From positions 1-6,428 of the forward strand of contig DATGHS010000497.1 in the NCBI GenBank assembly GCA_035307785.1: DNA of 6,428 nt, in the 5' to 3' direction. Both the position numbers and the translations under genes were made by a program. Every line of letters begins with the position of its first letter. Within the stretch, counting starts at the first letter, position 1. Of the stretch, positions 1 through 5,180 are shown one piece after another. The stretch comes from DATGHS01 sp035307785 (GTDB taxonomy: Bacteria > Planctomycetota > Planctomycetia > Gemmatales > Gemmataceae). The notes under the pieces were generated by a model. That model ran no database searches, was not told the origin of the DNA, and saw only the letters and a program-made list of their open reading frames with translations.

Positions 1-631
1 AACCCAGGTTTACTGCTTGCCAGCCATCCATTTTCGCGAGCGCGACTTCTTCCTCTGTGAACCCGCCCTCTGGGCCCACAGCGACGCAAGTATCCTGCCA
101 GGCTGGTTCCGGCATCGCTGCGCCACCGGGATGCGCCAAGAGTTTCCGCGCCGGCAACCCCTTCCTCCGGTAATAGTCGCTCCATTCCGTCAGCGGATGC
201 ACCTGCATCAACAAATTGCGGCCACATTGCTTGCTGGCTTCAATCACCGTTCGCTGCAAGCGCTCCAGCTTCGATTCGCGCGGCTGAACCACGCTGCGCT
301 GGGTGCGCAGCGGCACGAAATCGGTGACGCCGAGTTCGGTCAGCTTTTCGATCAGGAAAACGGCGCGGTCGCCCTTGGGTAGCGGAGTCGCAACTTCAAG
401 GCGAAATCCGAGTTCCCGCTGCGGTTCGGCGCTGCTTCGCAATTCCAGCGCGACCTGTTTTCGATTGATGGAAGTGATTTCGGCACTATACTCTCGGCCA
501 TCGCCGTTAAACAAAATAACGCTTTCACCGGCGGAGAAGCGGCAAACGGTGGCAAGATGGTGAGCTTCGGGACCCTGGAGAAGCACAGGCCCAACGGCGA
601 GCGCAGAATTGGTGTAAAACCGTTCGGCCAT
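1..631 (-). CDS. rsmE: 16S rRNA (uracil-1498-N3)-methyltransferase RsmE, 3' end cut by window
   Basis: RsmE is a SPOUT-fold enzyme that uses S-adenosylmethionine to methylate N3 of U1498 in 16S rRNA of the small ribosomal subunit. Reading the minus strand from the ATG at 631 gives 210 uninterrupted residues. The N-terminal part is a PUA-like RNA-binding domain (about 1-70, with PEAHHLATVCR at 21-31). The SPOUT domain follows, with EKLTELGVTDFVPL (95-108), the family signature EASKQCGRN (131-139) and the SAM-binding VGPEGGFTEEE (185-195). The last residues are NLG, where the family continues with PRILR, so about 30-40 residues lie outside the window. The start has no clear Shine-Dalgarno sequence, but the N-terminus MAERFYTNS is typical of the family. 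The gene is divergent from the proline-rich gene at 733. The call is firm because all family motifs are present in order. Confidence 0.96.
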   Translation of the reverse strand, partial: MAERFYTNSALAVGPVLLQGPEAHHLATVCRFSAGESVILFNGDGREYSAEITSINRKQVALELRSSAEPQRELGFRLEVATPLPKGDRAVFLIEKLTELGVTDFVPLRTQRSVVQPRESKLERLQRTVIEASKQCGRNLLMQVHPLTEWSDYYRRKGLPARKLLAHPGGAAMPEPAWQDTCVAVGPEGGFTEEEVALAKMDGWQAVNLG

Positions 632-634
632 TTG

Positions 635-643
635 TGGTAGGAT
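635..643 (+). promoter_or_regulatory. possible extended -10 promoter element (TGG-TAGGAT)
   Basis: The bases TGG followed by TAGGAT fit an extended -10 element (TGn plus four of six matches to TATAAT) at 638-643, about 90 bases before the start of the proline-rich gene. No convincing -35 hexamer lies 16-18 bases upstream. The element touches the first codons of rsmE on the other strand, so initiation here would run outward between the two divergent genes. This is a weak, sequence-only call. Confidence 0.25.
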
Positions 644-678
644 ACGCCGACCGGCTAGACCGGCCAGAAGTCGGCGTA
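643..678. repeat. inverted repeat in the rsmE / proline-rich gene divergent region
   Basis: Perfect 9-base arms TACGCCGAC (643-651) and GTCGGCGTA (670-678) flank an 18-base centre. The centre itself holds two copies of CCGG (651-654 and 660-663) and a GGC/GCC pair (653-655 and 663-665), so a branched or nested hairpin is possible. It lies just downstream of a possible -10 element and inside the leader of the proline-rich gene. It could be a dispersed planctomycete palindromic repeat, an operator, or a leader hairpin; the window has no second copy that would decide this. Confidence 0.6.
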
Positions 679-732
679 AGCCAGCAGACTGGAAAGCCTG
701 ACCTACGGCAAACTCACGGAGGAGCCTTCGCC

Positions 733-1551
733 ATGTCTACGGCAACGAGCAGTCCCACGCGCAAGCAATTGGATGAGTTAGAGGATCTCTTGCAGCGCAT
801 GCTGTCGCTGCCGGTCAATCCGACGGAACCGGCGGCCGCGCCGCCTCCACCGCCGCAACCCATGCAGCCGGCGACAGGATTGTATCCGGCCACATTTTCC
901 ATCACGGCCGACACCGTTCCGCCACAAACTCAGTTGCCGGCGGGTTCGACCCCACCACCGCCGCCGAGAACGGTGACTCCGCCGATGCGCCCTACGCCAA
1001 CGCCGCCACCGGCCGCGCGCCCGATGCCGCCAGTTCGGCGCATCGATCCGGCGCCGGGCGACCCGACCTGGAGCGTGCCCTTGCCGCCGGCAAGCAGTCC
1101 GCCCCCAACTTTGGTGAACAACTGGCCCGTCGGCATTGAAGCCACGGCTCAACAAATGCGGCAAGCGCCATCGCAGCGCCCAATCACGCCGCCGATGACG
1201 CCGCCCGTCGTGGTGCCGCCACCGATGAATCCGGCGGCCATGCAGCAGGCCGCCAATCCGTTCGCCGGACTGCACATTGAATCCATTCCCGCGCCGCAGC
1301 CGATTGTCCAGCAGATGCTGCCCGGCGGTTATCTGGCTGCAAGCAACGGCCCGAGGGAGCCCCTTCCCATTACACATTGGCCCGCCGCGGCAGTTGATTG
1401 GCTGTGCGGAAACATTCTGGCCATGCTGGGCCCGCCGGGCCAATGGCTCGGTCAAGGCCGCGGTAAGCCTATCGTCGGCTGGTTTGGCTGGCTCATGCTC
1501 GCGGGCGCAATTGCCTGGGGCGTCGTAGACTATATGGGCGTGTCGTGGTAA
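733..1551 (+). CDS. proline-rich protein with one C-terminal membrane segment
   Basis: The predicted protein has 272 residues in three parts. A short charged amphipathic helix (KQLDELEDLLQRMLSLP, 11-27) comes first. A long low-complexity region rich in Pro, Ala, Thr, Gln and Met follows (about 30-210), including runs of five to six prolines. The end is a more conserved-looking segment with HWPAAAVDWLCGNILAMLG (215-233) and a hydrophobic helix at about 247-264, leaving only a few residues after it. The layout suggests a protein anchored by its C-terminus, with a flexible proline-rich stalk. The start at 733 is chosen because GGAGGAG sits at 718-724, eight bases upstream; an in-frame GTG at 634 would extend the protein through the inverted repeat and is unlikely. 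It leads a same-strand block of membrane and regulator-like genes. I do not recognise a named family, and the function is unknown. Confidence 0.85.
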   Translation: MSTATSSPTRKQLDELEDLLQRMLSLPVNPTEPAAAPPPPPQPMQPATGLYPATFSITADTVPPQTQLPAGSTPPPPPRTVTPPMRPTPTPPPAARPMPPVRRIDPAPGDPTWSVPLPPASSPPPTLVNNWPVGIEATAQQMRQAPSQRPITPPMTPPVVVPPPMNPAAMQQAANPFAGLHIESIPAPQPIVQQMLPGGYLAASNGPREPLPITHWPAAAVDWLCGNILAMLGPPGQWLGQGRGKPIVGWFGWLMLAGAIAWGVVDYMGVSW

Positions 1552-1630
1552 AAAGAATGGATAGCGCAAAACGAATAACGTCATGAAGGGCGCGTTGAAA
1601 ACGTGCCCCACGGAAACGCGGAAACCGATA

Positions 1631-2215
1631 ATGGCGCAACACCCGATACCCAACCGGCCGAAGCACTTGGATTGGTTCGCGGCCTTCTTGAGTTACCTCG
1701 TCCCTGGACTGGGTCAGGTCTATCAGCGTCGGTTCGGCAAAGGGATCTTGTTCTTCATCGCCCTTTACCTGCTGTTCTTCTACGGCATGTGGATGGGAAG
1801 CGCGAAGAACGTTTATTTGCCCGACCCCAAGCCGCTCGGCCCCGCCGAGCTTCCCATCGTCGGTAGCCTGGACGGAATGCCTAAAGCACTGTACCACCGG
1901 CCGCACTACCTGGGGCAATTCTGGATCGGCGTGGCCGCTTGGCCGGCGCTGGTACAGTATACTTCGTACGAGCCGGGCCCGGATAAGAAACACGCGCTGC
2001 TTGGCACTTGGGAACGCGAGCCGTCGGAAAACGTGCTGAATGATTTGCAACGCAATGGCGACAAGCGCTGGGACTTGGGTTGGGTGTATACGGTGATTGC
2101 CGGGGTCCTGAACATATTGGTGATTTACGATGCGTTGGCGGGCCCTGCGTTCCGGGATCCGAAGGAAACCGCGGCCGCGGCTACGTCGCAACAGCAAGCA
2201 GTGGTGGCTTCATGA
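1631..2215 (+). CDS. DUF6677-like polytopic membrane protein
   Basis: The protein has 194 residues and is clearly an integral membrane protein. An N-terminal pair of hydrophobic segments (about 15-32 and 37-54) carries FAAFLSYLVPGLGQVYQRRFGKG, which resembles the TM2-type 'PGLGQ-Y-GR-GKG' turn seen in many small bacterial membrane proteins. A polar middle (55-95) is followed by hydrophobic stretches at about 96-112 and 150-170. The last contains DLGWVYTVIAGVLNILVIYDALAG, recalled from planctomycete proteins annotated as DUF6677; that family name is from memory. The ATG at 1631 is preferred to one at 1583 because it begins directly before the conserved part and has a GGAAA upstream. Its stop overlaps the next start (ATGA at 2212-2215), suggesting coupled translation. 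The biochemical role is unknown. Confidence 0.88.
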   Translation: MAQHPIPNRPKHLDWFAAFLSYLVPGLGQVYQRRFGKGILFFIALYLLFFYGMWMGSAKNVYLPDPKPLGPAELPIVGSLDGMPKALYHRPHYLGQFWIGVAAWPALVQYTSYEPGPDKKHALLGTWEREPSENVLNDLQRNGDKRWDLGWVYTVIAGVLNILVIYDALAGPAFRDPKETAAAATSQQQAVVAS

Positions 2216-2406
2216 ATTTGCCCCTGGCAGTAAGCATCTATTTTGATCTTCCCATTCTGCTGATTGTTATCAGCCTGGTGTACAGTGCTACGCGCTACGA
2301 GCGCTGGAACATGATCGGCTACGAAGCGGCCCGCTGGGGCATTCGCATGGCGCTGTTCCTGGGCGGAATCGCGCTGGTGCTATTCTTGTTGTCTACCTAT
2401 CTATAA
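2212..2406 (+). CDS. small two-helix membrane protein (64 residues)
   Basis: This short gene starts in the ATGA overlap with the DUF6677-like gene, so its translation is probably coupled to it. The product has two hydrophobic segments, about residues 7-25 (from AVSIYFDLPILLIVISLV) and 46-62 (from MALFLGGIALVLFLL). They are joined by a polar, aromatic and arginine-rich loop (RYERWNMIGYEAARWGIR, 28-45). By the positive-inside rule that loop would face the cytoplasm, giving a hairpin with both ends outside. No signal peptide or cysteine is visible. The same frame is open upstream to 2080, but that would overlap the previous gene heavily, so the short form is preferred. It is most likely a partner of the DUF6677-like protein; no family or function is recognised. 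Confidence 0.8.
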   Translation: MNLPLAVSIYFDLPILLIVISLVYSATRYERWNMIGYEAARWGIRMALFLGGIALVLFLLSTYL

Positions 2407-2423
2407 AGCTGGGCGTGCCCTTC

Positions 2424-3782
2424 ATGGCCCGGTCTTCTCCTTCCGGCGAGCCGTTCAGTTTGCGGGGCTTTTTGCAGCATACCCGCGAGCCGGTCTTCTT
2501 GTTGAATCGGCAGCGCCGTCTGCGTTTCGCCAACTCCGCCTGGGAAGAACTCACCGGCCAAAAGCTCGATGACGTCTATGGGCTGCTCTGCACACTGCGC
2601 TCCAGCGCCGCGCCGCTGGCTCAAATCTTGTGCCCGCCGGCGGAAGTGCTCGACGGCCAGCCCGGGCGAATTCGCCGGCCGGCGCCTCCGGCGCGCGTCG
2701 GCCCGCCCTGGTGGGACATTGCTTTCTTCCCCTTCCAGGGCGAGGAGGGCTTGCTCGGAATTCTCGGCCGAATTCGGGTGGTCGGCGAAGCAACCCAGTC
2801 CGAAGCGCCGGCACTACCGGAGCCGATCCTGGCCCTGCGGCAACGATTGAAGGAGCGCTTCCGTTTTGAGCTGGTCGCCAGCGAGAACCCGGCGTGCCGG
2901 CGGGTGGCGGAGCAGGCCCGTCTTGCGAGCCAGAATCGCGTGCCGGTTGCGTTGATCGGCGAGAGTGGAACCGGCAAGCGCACCCTTGCGCGCATCATTC
3001 ATCATCAAGGCATTACGGGCGAGCAGCCGTTTTTGACAATTGACTGCGCCGCGCTACCGAATCCCGCTCAGGAAGAGCTTCTATTTGGCCCCAGCGCATT
3101 GGGTAACGCTGAAACTTCCGGCAGTATTTATTTGCGCGAGCCGTCGCGAATGCCAAAAGAATTGCAGGCGCGGCTGGCCGAATGGCTGGCGGACCGGCCG
3201 GCCGTCGGACCGCGTCTGATCGCCGGCTTTTCGCGCGATCCGCAGGCCGATGCGCAAACCGGGCTTCTTCGCGCAGATTTGCTTCTGGCCCTAAGCGTGC
3301 AGACAATCAACTTGCTGCCTCTGGGTGATCGGCCGGAGGATTTGCCCCGCCTCGCCGCCACAATGCTGGAACGGGCAGCAGCAAGGGGCGCTCCGGTTAG
3401 CCCCGGTTGGCAGCCGGAGACGCTGGAGATGCTAAGAAATTACTCTTGGCCCGGCAACTTGAGGGAACTGCAGTCGGCCATGGCTCACGTGCTCCAAGTT
3501 GCGAACGGTCAGAGGATTATTCCCGAACATTTGCCGCCGGCTATTCGCCGTGAGGTTGGTCGGAGGCAAGCAGTGGCAGAGTCGCCTTCGCCGAAGGAAG
3601 AGAGCAGAATTGCGCTCGACGCCTTGCTCGAAAAGATCGAAAAGCGCTTGATCCTGCTCGCGCTGCAGCGGACCAAGGGTCAAAAGGCCGAGGCGGCTGA
3701 GTTGTTAGGAATCTGGCGCGCACGGCTCTTTCGCCGGCTCGAAGCGCTCGAGATCGGCGAAGATGATTGGCGAAAAAGGTAG
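2424..3782 (+). CDS. PAS / AAA+ / Fis-HTH regulator, degenerate sigma-54 activator-like protein
   Basis: The 452-residue protein has the layout of a bacterial enhancer-binding protein. A PAS-like sensor comes first (about 13-120, with EPVFLLNRQRRLRFANSAWE near 22-41). An AAA+ domain follows (about 150-375), then a C-terminal Fis-type helix-turn-helix (about 413-442, ALQRTKGQKAEAAELLGI and onward). Walker A is intact (GESGTGKR, 179-186), and so is the WPGNLRELQ motif (342-350). However, the region between LLFG (219-222) and SGSIYL (232-237) is about half the usual length and has no GAFTGA loop. The Walker B aspartate is replaced by arginine (R238 followed by E239). Of the two conserved arginines of FREDLYYRL, only the first remains (R283; the second is A289). 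Sigma-54 activation and normal ATP hydrolysis are therefore doubtful, while DNA binding is plausible. An in-frame GTG at 2415 is an alternative start. The stop codon lies inside a palindrome. Confidence 0.9.
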   Translation: MARSSPSGEPFSLRGFLQHTREPVFLLNRQRRLRFANSAWEELTGQKLDDVYGLLCTLRSSAAPLAQILCPPAEVLDGQPGRIRRPAPPARVGPPWWDIAFFPFQGEEGLLGILGRIRVVGEATQSEAPALPEPILALRQRLKERFRFELVASENPACRRVAEQARLASQNRVPVALIGESGTGKRTLARIIHHQGITGEQPFLTIDCAALPNPAQEELLFGPSALGNAETSGSIYLREPSRMPKELQARLAEWLADRPAVGPRLIAGFSRDPQADAQTGLLRADLLLALSVQTINLLPLGDRPEDLPRLAATMLERAAARGAPVSPGWQPETLEMLRNYSWPGNLRELQSAMAHVLQVANGQRIIPEHLPPAIRREVGRRQAVAESPSPKEESRIALDALLEKIEKRLILLALQRTKGQKAEAAELLGIWRARLFRRLEALEIGEDDWRKR

Positions 3783-3837
3783 CGGAACTCGCCAGAGTTC
3801 CGCTGGCACGCGAGCGCAGTTCTGGCGAGTTTCGCTA
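3780..3837. repeat. long palindromic element containing the stop codon of the AAA+ regulator
   Basis: Arms TAGCGGAACTCGCCAGA (3780-3796) and TCTGGCGAGTTTCGCTA (3821-3837) pair over 17 bases with one G-T wobble. A second, mutually exclusive hairpin is nested in the left half: GCGGAACT (3783-3790) pairs perfectly with AGTTCCGC (3797-3804) around a six-base loop. The first three bases of the element are the TAG stop of the upstream gene. No T-run follows, so it is not a classical intrinsic terminator, but the hairpin could slow transcription or protect the 3' end of the upstream message. The GCGGAACTCGCCAGAGTTCC core resembles dispersed intergenic repeats I recall from planctomycete genomes. Confidence 0.8.
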
Positions 3838-3855
3838 GACGGTTTGGACTTTACA

Positions 3856-4305
3856 ATGCGTCATCCACAGATCGTTGTCTTCGAAAATGACAACTTGCTC
3901 GCTCGCCAACTGCAAGAGACGGCCACCGCCCATGCCTGGTTGTTGCGCGAATCGCGGCAAACACCGGCCTGCTTGAAGTTGCTGCGCGGCGGTGGTCCGA
4001 GCGTCCTCGTGTTACGCGTGGGCCGCGACCTGCGGCGCGAATTGTCATTTCTCGACGACGTGCATGCTCAGACTCCCGACATTCCGATCATCGTGGTCGG
4101 CAATGCCGAGAACCCCGCGCTGCAATCGCTGGCGTACGAACTGGGCGCAACTTTTGTGCTGTTCCCACCGTCGCCACGGCAACAGCTGGGCGAACTGACC
4201 GAGCATGCGCTTCAAGCGGCCATGGAACGGATGCGCGGGATGGCCATTTCGGACGACATGCCCCGGGAACTGAATCCGGAAACGCCGCATGAACTGGATT
4301 CGTGA
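3856..4305 (+). CDS. receiver-like protein without phosphorylation residues (pseudo-receiver)
   Basis: The 149-residue product has the strand/helix rhythm of a CheY-type receiver domain. Strand 1 is QIVVFEND (5-12), keeping an acidic pair (E10, D12). Strand 3 is PSVLVLRV (48-55), strand 4 is IPIIVVGNA (76-84), a helix ends in YELGA (94-98), and strand 5 is TFVLFPPSP (99-107). Key phosphotransfer residues are missing: the phosphoacceptor Asp after strand 3 is R54, the Thr/Ser after strand 4 is G82/N83, and the Lys after strand 5 is replaced in FPPSP. A polar tail (about 125-149) follows with no output domain. The ATG at 3856 is chosen because an upstream in-frame ATG at 3763 would run through the previous gene's end and the palindrome. 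No strong Shine-Dalgarno sequence is seen. It probably acts through protein contacts, perhaps with the AAA+ regulator encoded just upstream; that partnership is inferred. Confidence 0.8.
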   Translation: MRHPQIVVFENDNLLARQLQETATAHAWLLRESRQTPACLKLLRGGGPSVLVLRVGRDLRRELSFLDDVHAQTPDIPIIVVGNAENPALQSLAYELGATFVLFPPSPRQQLGELTEHALQAAMERMRGMAISDDMPRELNPETPHELDS

Positions 4306-4495
4306 ACTGCCGCTGCTGGACGAGGCGCGCTGCACAGGCTGCGGCGACTGTGTCGCGCTTTGTCCGACCGATTGCCTGGAGATGCTTCCAGCCGTTCCCT
4401 GGCTTCCCCGCCCCGCCGAATGTATCAGCTGCACGCTCTGCGAAATCATTTGCCCTGTCAACGCCATCCGCATGGCCGCCTGGGAGCCTGCCTAG
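4289..4495 (+). CDS. small ferredoxin with two 4Fe-4S clusters
   Basis: This 68-residue protein is an electron carrier of the bacterial dicluster ferredoxin type. The first cluster motif is C15-x2-C18-x2-C21-x3-C25-P (CTGCGDCVALCP). The second is C45-x2-C48-x2-C51-x3-C55-P (CISCTLCEIICP, followed by VNAI). All eight expected ligands are present, so two [4Fe-4S] clusters are likely, with the last Cys of each motif ligating the opposite cluster as in the family. A ninth cysteine, C29 in CPTDCLEM, lies where most relatives have a non-cysteine residue. The gene starts 17 bases inside the end of the pseudo-receiver gene in another frame, indicating close co-expression. No partner oxidoreductase is encoded nearby, so its electron donor and acceptor are unknown. 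The protein is cytoplasmic, with no signal peptide. Confidence 0.95.
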   Translation: MNWIRELPLLDEARCTGCGDCVALCPTDCLEMLPAVPWLPRPAECISCTLCEIICPVNAIRMAAWEPA

Positions 4496-4513
4496 ACGAC
4501 CCGGTCAGATCTT

Positions 4514-4544
4514 GAATCGCCAATCGCGCTCGCTAATTGGATTC
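4514..4544. repeat. imperfect inverted repeat after the ferredoxin gene
   Basis: GAATC-gc-CAAT (4514-4524) can pair with ATTGGATTC (4536-4544), leaving a two-base bulge and an 11-base loop. It lies about 20 bases after the ferredoxin stop and could form a weak 3'-end hairpin. No T-run follows, so terminator function is only a possibility. The rest of the stretch to the pentapeptide gene (4545-4640) shows no coding signal and no promoter I would defend. Confidence 0.35.
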
Positions 4545-4640
4545 TGCATAATGATTCGTACTGTAACTCCAAAGAGTATGATGATCGCTTGAGCATGTCG
4601 CAATGCGTTTCTTGGAATAAGCGGGTTGAAGGAAGCCAAC

Positions 4641-5150
4641 ATGATCGAGATCAAACGGCTTTTTACCGACGAAGTGATTTATCGTTTCGAAGGCGATTCG
4701 CTGGCCGGGGCAGAACTGCCGGGCGTGAATTGGGAGGCGGCCAGCCTTGCCGGCATCGATTTGACCGGCGCCAATCTCGAAGGAGCGAAGTTGGGCGCTG
4801 CGGATTTGTCGGGCGCTTCGCTGATCTATTGCCACTTGAAAGGCGCCGACCTTACCGGCGCGAACCTGGTCACCGCCAATCTGAGTTTAGCCCGCCTTCA
4901 GGGCGCGCGGCTGGTGTCGGCCGATCTCGGGGACGCCTGCCTTTACAAAGCTCATCTCGAAGGCGTGAATGCCGGCAGCGCCAATTTTACTGGCGCGGAC
5001 CTGCGCAAGGCCCGCCTGGAAGGCGCGGATTTCTCCTATGGCTTCTTTACGAGCGCGGATGTCAAAGAGGCCGTCTTCGACGCCGATACGAAGTTTCCAA
5101 TGCTCTTTTTTGACCCTGTGGGCAAAGGGGCAGTAATGGTGGGCTGTTAG
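4641..5150 (+). CDS. pentapeptide-repeat protein
   Basis: The 169-residue protein is built mostly of tandem A(D/N)Lxx pentapeptides from about residue 20 to 147. Examples are AELPG, IDLTG, ANLEG, AKLGA, ADLSG, ASLIY, ADLTG, ANLVT, ARLQG, ADLRK, ARLEG and ADFSY. Leu or Phe at the central position and small residues at i-2 predict a right-handed quadrilateral beta-helix. A short N-terminal strand region (MIEIKRLFTDEVIYRFEGDS) and a C-terminal cap (TKFPMLFFDPVGKG, 150-163) flank it. No membrane segment or enzymatic motif is present, and the biological role of most such proteins is unknown; DNA-mimic types of the Qnr kind are one known class but nothing here argues for it. The ATG at 4641 is preferred over an in-frame TTG at 4626, with AAGGAA at 4629-4634 as ribosome binding site. 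The TAG stop coincides with the start of a repeat-like spacer. Confidence 0.92.
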   Translation: MIEIKRLFTDEVIYRFEGDSLAGAELPGVNWEAASLAGIDLTGANLEGAKLGAADLSGASLIYCHLKGADLTGANLVTANLSLARLQGARLVSADLGDACLYKAHLEGVNAGSANFTGADLRKARLEGADFSYGFFTSADVKEAVFDADTKFPMLFFDPVGKGAVMVGC

Positions 5151-5170
5151 CCCGAAGCGCCAGCGAGGGC
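5148..5170. repeat. short repeat-like element at the end of the pentapeptide gene
   Basis: The bases TAGCCCGAAGCG followed by CCAGCGAGGGC match a style of intergenic repeat (TAGCCC...GCGAGGG) that I recall as abundant in planctomycete genomes; I could not confirm this. GCCC (5150-5153) and GGGC (5167-5170) can pair at the base of a small hairpin. Its TAG is the stop codon of the pentapeptide gene, and it fills most of the 30-base gap before the convergent pyrE end. Confidence 0.5.
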
Positions 5171-5180
5171 GCGCCGAGTC

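Noticed and set aside
352..594. An 80-codon minus-strand frame inside rsmE
   Set aside because: It is an out-of-frame shadow; the frame from the ATG at 631 gives continuous RsmE sequence.
843..1240. Tandem repeat array in the proline-rich gene
   Set aside because: CCG/CCA-type codons recur often, but no fixed-length DNA unit repeats; it is low-complexity coding sequence.
778..1653. A 291-codon open frame on the minus strand opposite the proline-rich gene
   Set aside because: It is extremely rich in Arg, Trp and Gly, as expected from the complement of proline codons. It has no recognisable motif, and the plus strand has a good ribosome binding site and a sensible protein.
1493..2197. A 234-codon open frame on the minus strand opposite the DUF6677-like gene
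   Set aside because: It has no family motif and unusual composition, while the plus-strand frame encodes a clear membrane protein with coupled translation to its neighbour.
2080..2211. Upstream start for the 64-residue membrane protein
   Set aside because: It would overlap the DUF6677-like gene by over 130 bases with low-quality sequence; the ATGA overlap start gives a tidy two-helix protein.
3780..3837. Intrinsic rho-independent terminator after the AAA+ gene
   Set aside because: The stem is strong but no T-run follows on either side, and the downstream genes look like part of the same transcription unit, so repeat element is the safer label.
3763..3855. Upstream start for the pseudo-receiver, adding 31 residues
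   Set aside because: It would translate the end of the AAA+ gene and the palindromic element in another frame, and the added residues do not fit a receiver N-terminus.
4589..5113. A 174-codon plus-strand frame overlapping the pentapeptide gene
   Set aside because: It is Arg/Gly-rich and shifted by one frame from an obvious pentapeptide-repeat protein; its periodic look comes from the repeated codons of that gene.
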